This document shows, in pieces, positions 22,918-23,854 of a stretch of 23,854 nt of DNA. The stretch spans positions 1 through 23,854 of the forward strand of contig CAJULD010000045.1 in NCBI GenBank assembly GCA_910587505.1. Direction: 5' to 3'. How positions within the stretch are numbered: position 1 is the stretch's first letter; every line of letters starts with the position of its first letter. Source of the stretch: an uncultured Oscillospiraceae bacterium (GTDB lineage Bacteria; Bacillota; Clostridia; Oscillospirales; Oscillospiraceae). The notes under the pieces were generated by a model. The model was given only the letters and a program-made list of their open reading frames with translations. It was not told the origin of the DNA and did no database searches. The translations under genes were made by a program, and so were the position numbers.

Positions 22918-23077
22918 GGCTCCGGTGGTATATCCCCCGTCGCCGCCTACTATTAAGCACAGGCGGGAGCTGGCGGTCAAGGGTGCGTAGCACCGCCGCT
23001 TGCGGCGGCTTGCCCTTGACGGCCTGCCCCGGCTGTGCTACCTCTCCGGCGCGGCGGGGGATATATCCTCCAGAGCC
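22918..23077. repeat. Long imperfect inverted repeat (about 160 nt hairpin)
   Basis: The outer arms 22918-22947 and 23048-23077 pair over most of their length (shared ATATCCCCCG core). A middle section around TAAGCACAG...GGTCAAGGG pairs with CCCTTGAC...CTGTGCTA, and the tip is CCGCCGC/GCGGCGG (22993-23008). No convincing gene lies within 22674-23418. The structure could be an origin of transfer, a single-strand origin or a structured RNA. Confidence 0.6.
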
Positions 23078-23080
23078 GCC

Positions 23081-23104
23081 CCCTTTCCCATGAATGGGAA
23101 AGGG
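23081..23104. repeat. 11-bp perfect hairpin beside the long inverted repeat
   Basis: CCCTTTCCCAT and ATGGGAAAGGG pair around a GA centre, 3 bp after the long inverted repeat. There is no T-run. Confidence 0.6.
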
Positions 23105-23156
23105 CGGGGGGATTGGGTTGAACGCGCTGTAAAACCGCTTATTTTCCACGGCTGGA

Positions 23157-23271
23157 CTGTTAGCATTTAGGCGTTTGAAACCCGCTTGTATCAAGTGTTT
23201 CCGGGTGCGTTCAGTATAGGGGTGGCATGTTTATATGTCCTGTGCCCTATTCGTTCCACAAATGCTAACAG
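23157..23271. repeat. Widely spaced 12-bp inverted repeat
   Basis: CTGTTAGCATTT (23157-23168) and AAATGCTAACAG (23260-23271) are exact complements separated by 91 bp. This layout is common for recombinase or accessory-factor sites; the role is unknown. Confidence 0.5.
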
Positions 23272-23347
23272 GGTGATAAGTCAAGGAAGTCTGTGATTTC
23301 CACAGAACCCATCAGCTACAAGAGATTATGTCGCCCGAAAGACCAGA

Positions 23348-23376
23348 TTGAATGAATATGATAAGTGTGATATACT
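23348..23376 (+). promoter_or_regulatory. Promoter of the DUF4177 gene
   Basis: TTGAAT (23348-23353) and TATACT (23371-23376) have a 17-bp spacer and lie about 42 bp before the ATG. Confidence 0.65.
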
Positions 23377-23418
23377 TTGGTAGCTGTCCTAAAAAATAGA
23401 CGCAAAGGAGTAATACCC

Positions 23419-23595
23419 ATGAAAAAATACGAATATAAGGTTATGACAATGACACCAACTATTCCCACAACTGCCAAAGGATATGGAAAAATCATACAAG
23501 ACTTTGAAACAACGCTAAATGAATTGGGCGCAGACGGATGGGAGCTTATTCAACGGATTGATAGTTTGTTTTTCTTTAAGAGAGAAGTTGAATAA
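23419..23595 (+). CDS. DUF4177 domain protein
   Basis: This 58-residue protein starts MKKYEYKVMTM and ends LNELGADGWELIQRIDSLFFFKREVE, the pattern of DUF4177: a small beta-alpha-beta domain with the GxxGWEL core. The function is unknown; such genes are frequent passengers on clostridial mobile elements. The start at 23419 is chosen over an upstream in-frame codon because AAAGGAG precedes it. It has its own promoter and no close partner. It is flanked by the two copies of a 17-bp direct repeat. Confidence 0.8.
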   Translation: MKKYEYKVMTMTPTIPTTAKGYGKIIQDFETTLNELGADGWELIQRIDSLFFFKREVE

Positions 23596-23665
23596 CTTCT
23601 GGCTTTTGAATTGCTGTTTTGATTAAGGAACCGCAGCGACAGAGCGGCGGTGACGCAGTCAAACT

Positions 23666-23688
23666 CTTTGGGACAAAATGTCCCAAAG
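23666..23688. repeat. Palindrome containing copy 2 of the 17-bp direct repeat
   Basis: CTTTGGGACA, AAA, TGTCCCAAAG is a perfect 10-bp inverted repeat. Its right 17 bases equal 22870-22886. With a T-rich stretch 30 bp downstream it may also slow transcription of the DUF4177 gene. Confidence 0.6.
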
Positions 23689-23725
23689 GTGGGGCGGCAC
23701 TTTTACAGTGTCGCTCTTTTTCTGT

Positions 23726-23803
23726 TTTTAAGACCAAAGTAGTATTGACAAAGTTTTAAGACTGTGGTAGTATTTGTTCGTAGCTACTACCCCAGTCTTA
23801 AAA
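23726..23803 (+). promoter_or_regulatory. Strong promoter with three operator-like repeats
   Basis: TTGACA (23745-23750) and TAGTAT (23768-23773) are 17 bp apart. The motif TTTTAAGACNNNNGTAGTA occurs at 23726-23744 and 23754-23772 in direct orientation and inverted at 23785-23803. The last two form a 19-bp inverted repeat with one mismatch that covers the -10. A regulator probably controls the operon that begins past the window. Confidence 0.7.
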
Positions 23804-23830
23804 GTCTAATGGTATAAAGTCAAGTAGGTG

Positions 23831-23854
23831 ATGCAAGGAAAATTTGAGAAGAAT
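23831..23854 (+). CDS. Possible start of a gene running out of the window
   Basis: ATG at 23831 opens MQGKFEKN to the window end, downstream of the strong promoter. The preceding AGTAGGTG is very close to the ATG, so the true start may lie further on. Too short to identify. Confidence 0.25.

Noticed and set aside
22850..23194. Open frame of 114 codons on the minus strand in the element edge
   Set aside because: It lies wholly within the long inverted repeat and hairpins, and is proline/glycine/arginine-rich with no domain. The structure explains the sequence better than coding does.

Overview
The window looks like a gut-type Clostridia chromosome, most likely Oscillospirales (an inference). 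The left 15 kb is very GC-rich, with class II GalT, a YesM/YesN-type sensor pair and RadC–UvrB–UvrA repair genes. From about 15.8 kb the sequence is visibly poorer in GC and carries accessory genes: a restriction-modification (R-M) cluster, a split permease and the edge of an integrative element. No rRNA, tRNA or CRISPR array was seen.

Layout. 59–697: an Fe/Mn superoxide dismutase-like protein with altered second-shell residues. 824–3595 (minus): galK-galT of the Leloir pathway. 3850–7281 (plus): a solute-binding lipoprotein, a YesM-type histidine kinase and a YesN-type response regulator in overlapping frames, resembling HptA/S/R or PgtC-type three-component sensors. 7464–14933 (plus): radC-uvrB, an M28 peptidase with a membrane insert, a MmcQ/YjbR-family protein, then uvrA. 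The radC-uvrB and uvrA promoters each hold a LexA-box-like sequence, and a structured 86-nt repeat follows both uvrB and uvrA. 15122–15772: an Ig-like lipoprotein.

15923–17091 (minus): two overlapping flavoprotein genes, one with an iron-sulfur flavoprotein cysteine motif. 17258–20732 (minus): an R-M cluster read as cytosine-5 methyltransferase, EcoRII-type endonuclease, Vsr mismatch endonuclease, then a stand-alone protein resembling the EcoRII N-terminal effector domain. The homology predicts CCWGG specificity, with Vsr repairing the T:G mismatches that arise when methylated C deaminates. The methyltransferase carries an N-terminal ribbon-helix-helix domain, and its promoter spacer contains an inverted repeat, which suggests self-regulation. 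21085–22115 (minus): an ArsP/YraQ-like permease split into two overlapping genes.

22.17 kb to the end: a degenerate mobile-element gene, a truncated DUF3221-like frame, then about 1.1 kb of hairpins, long inverted repeats and a DUF4177 gene. The window ends at a strong promoter overlapped by repeated operator-like motifs. This part reads as one end of an integrative/conjugative element whose main genes lie beyond the window.
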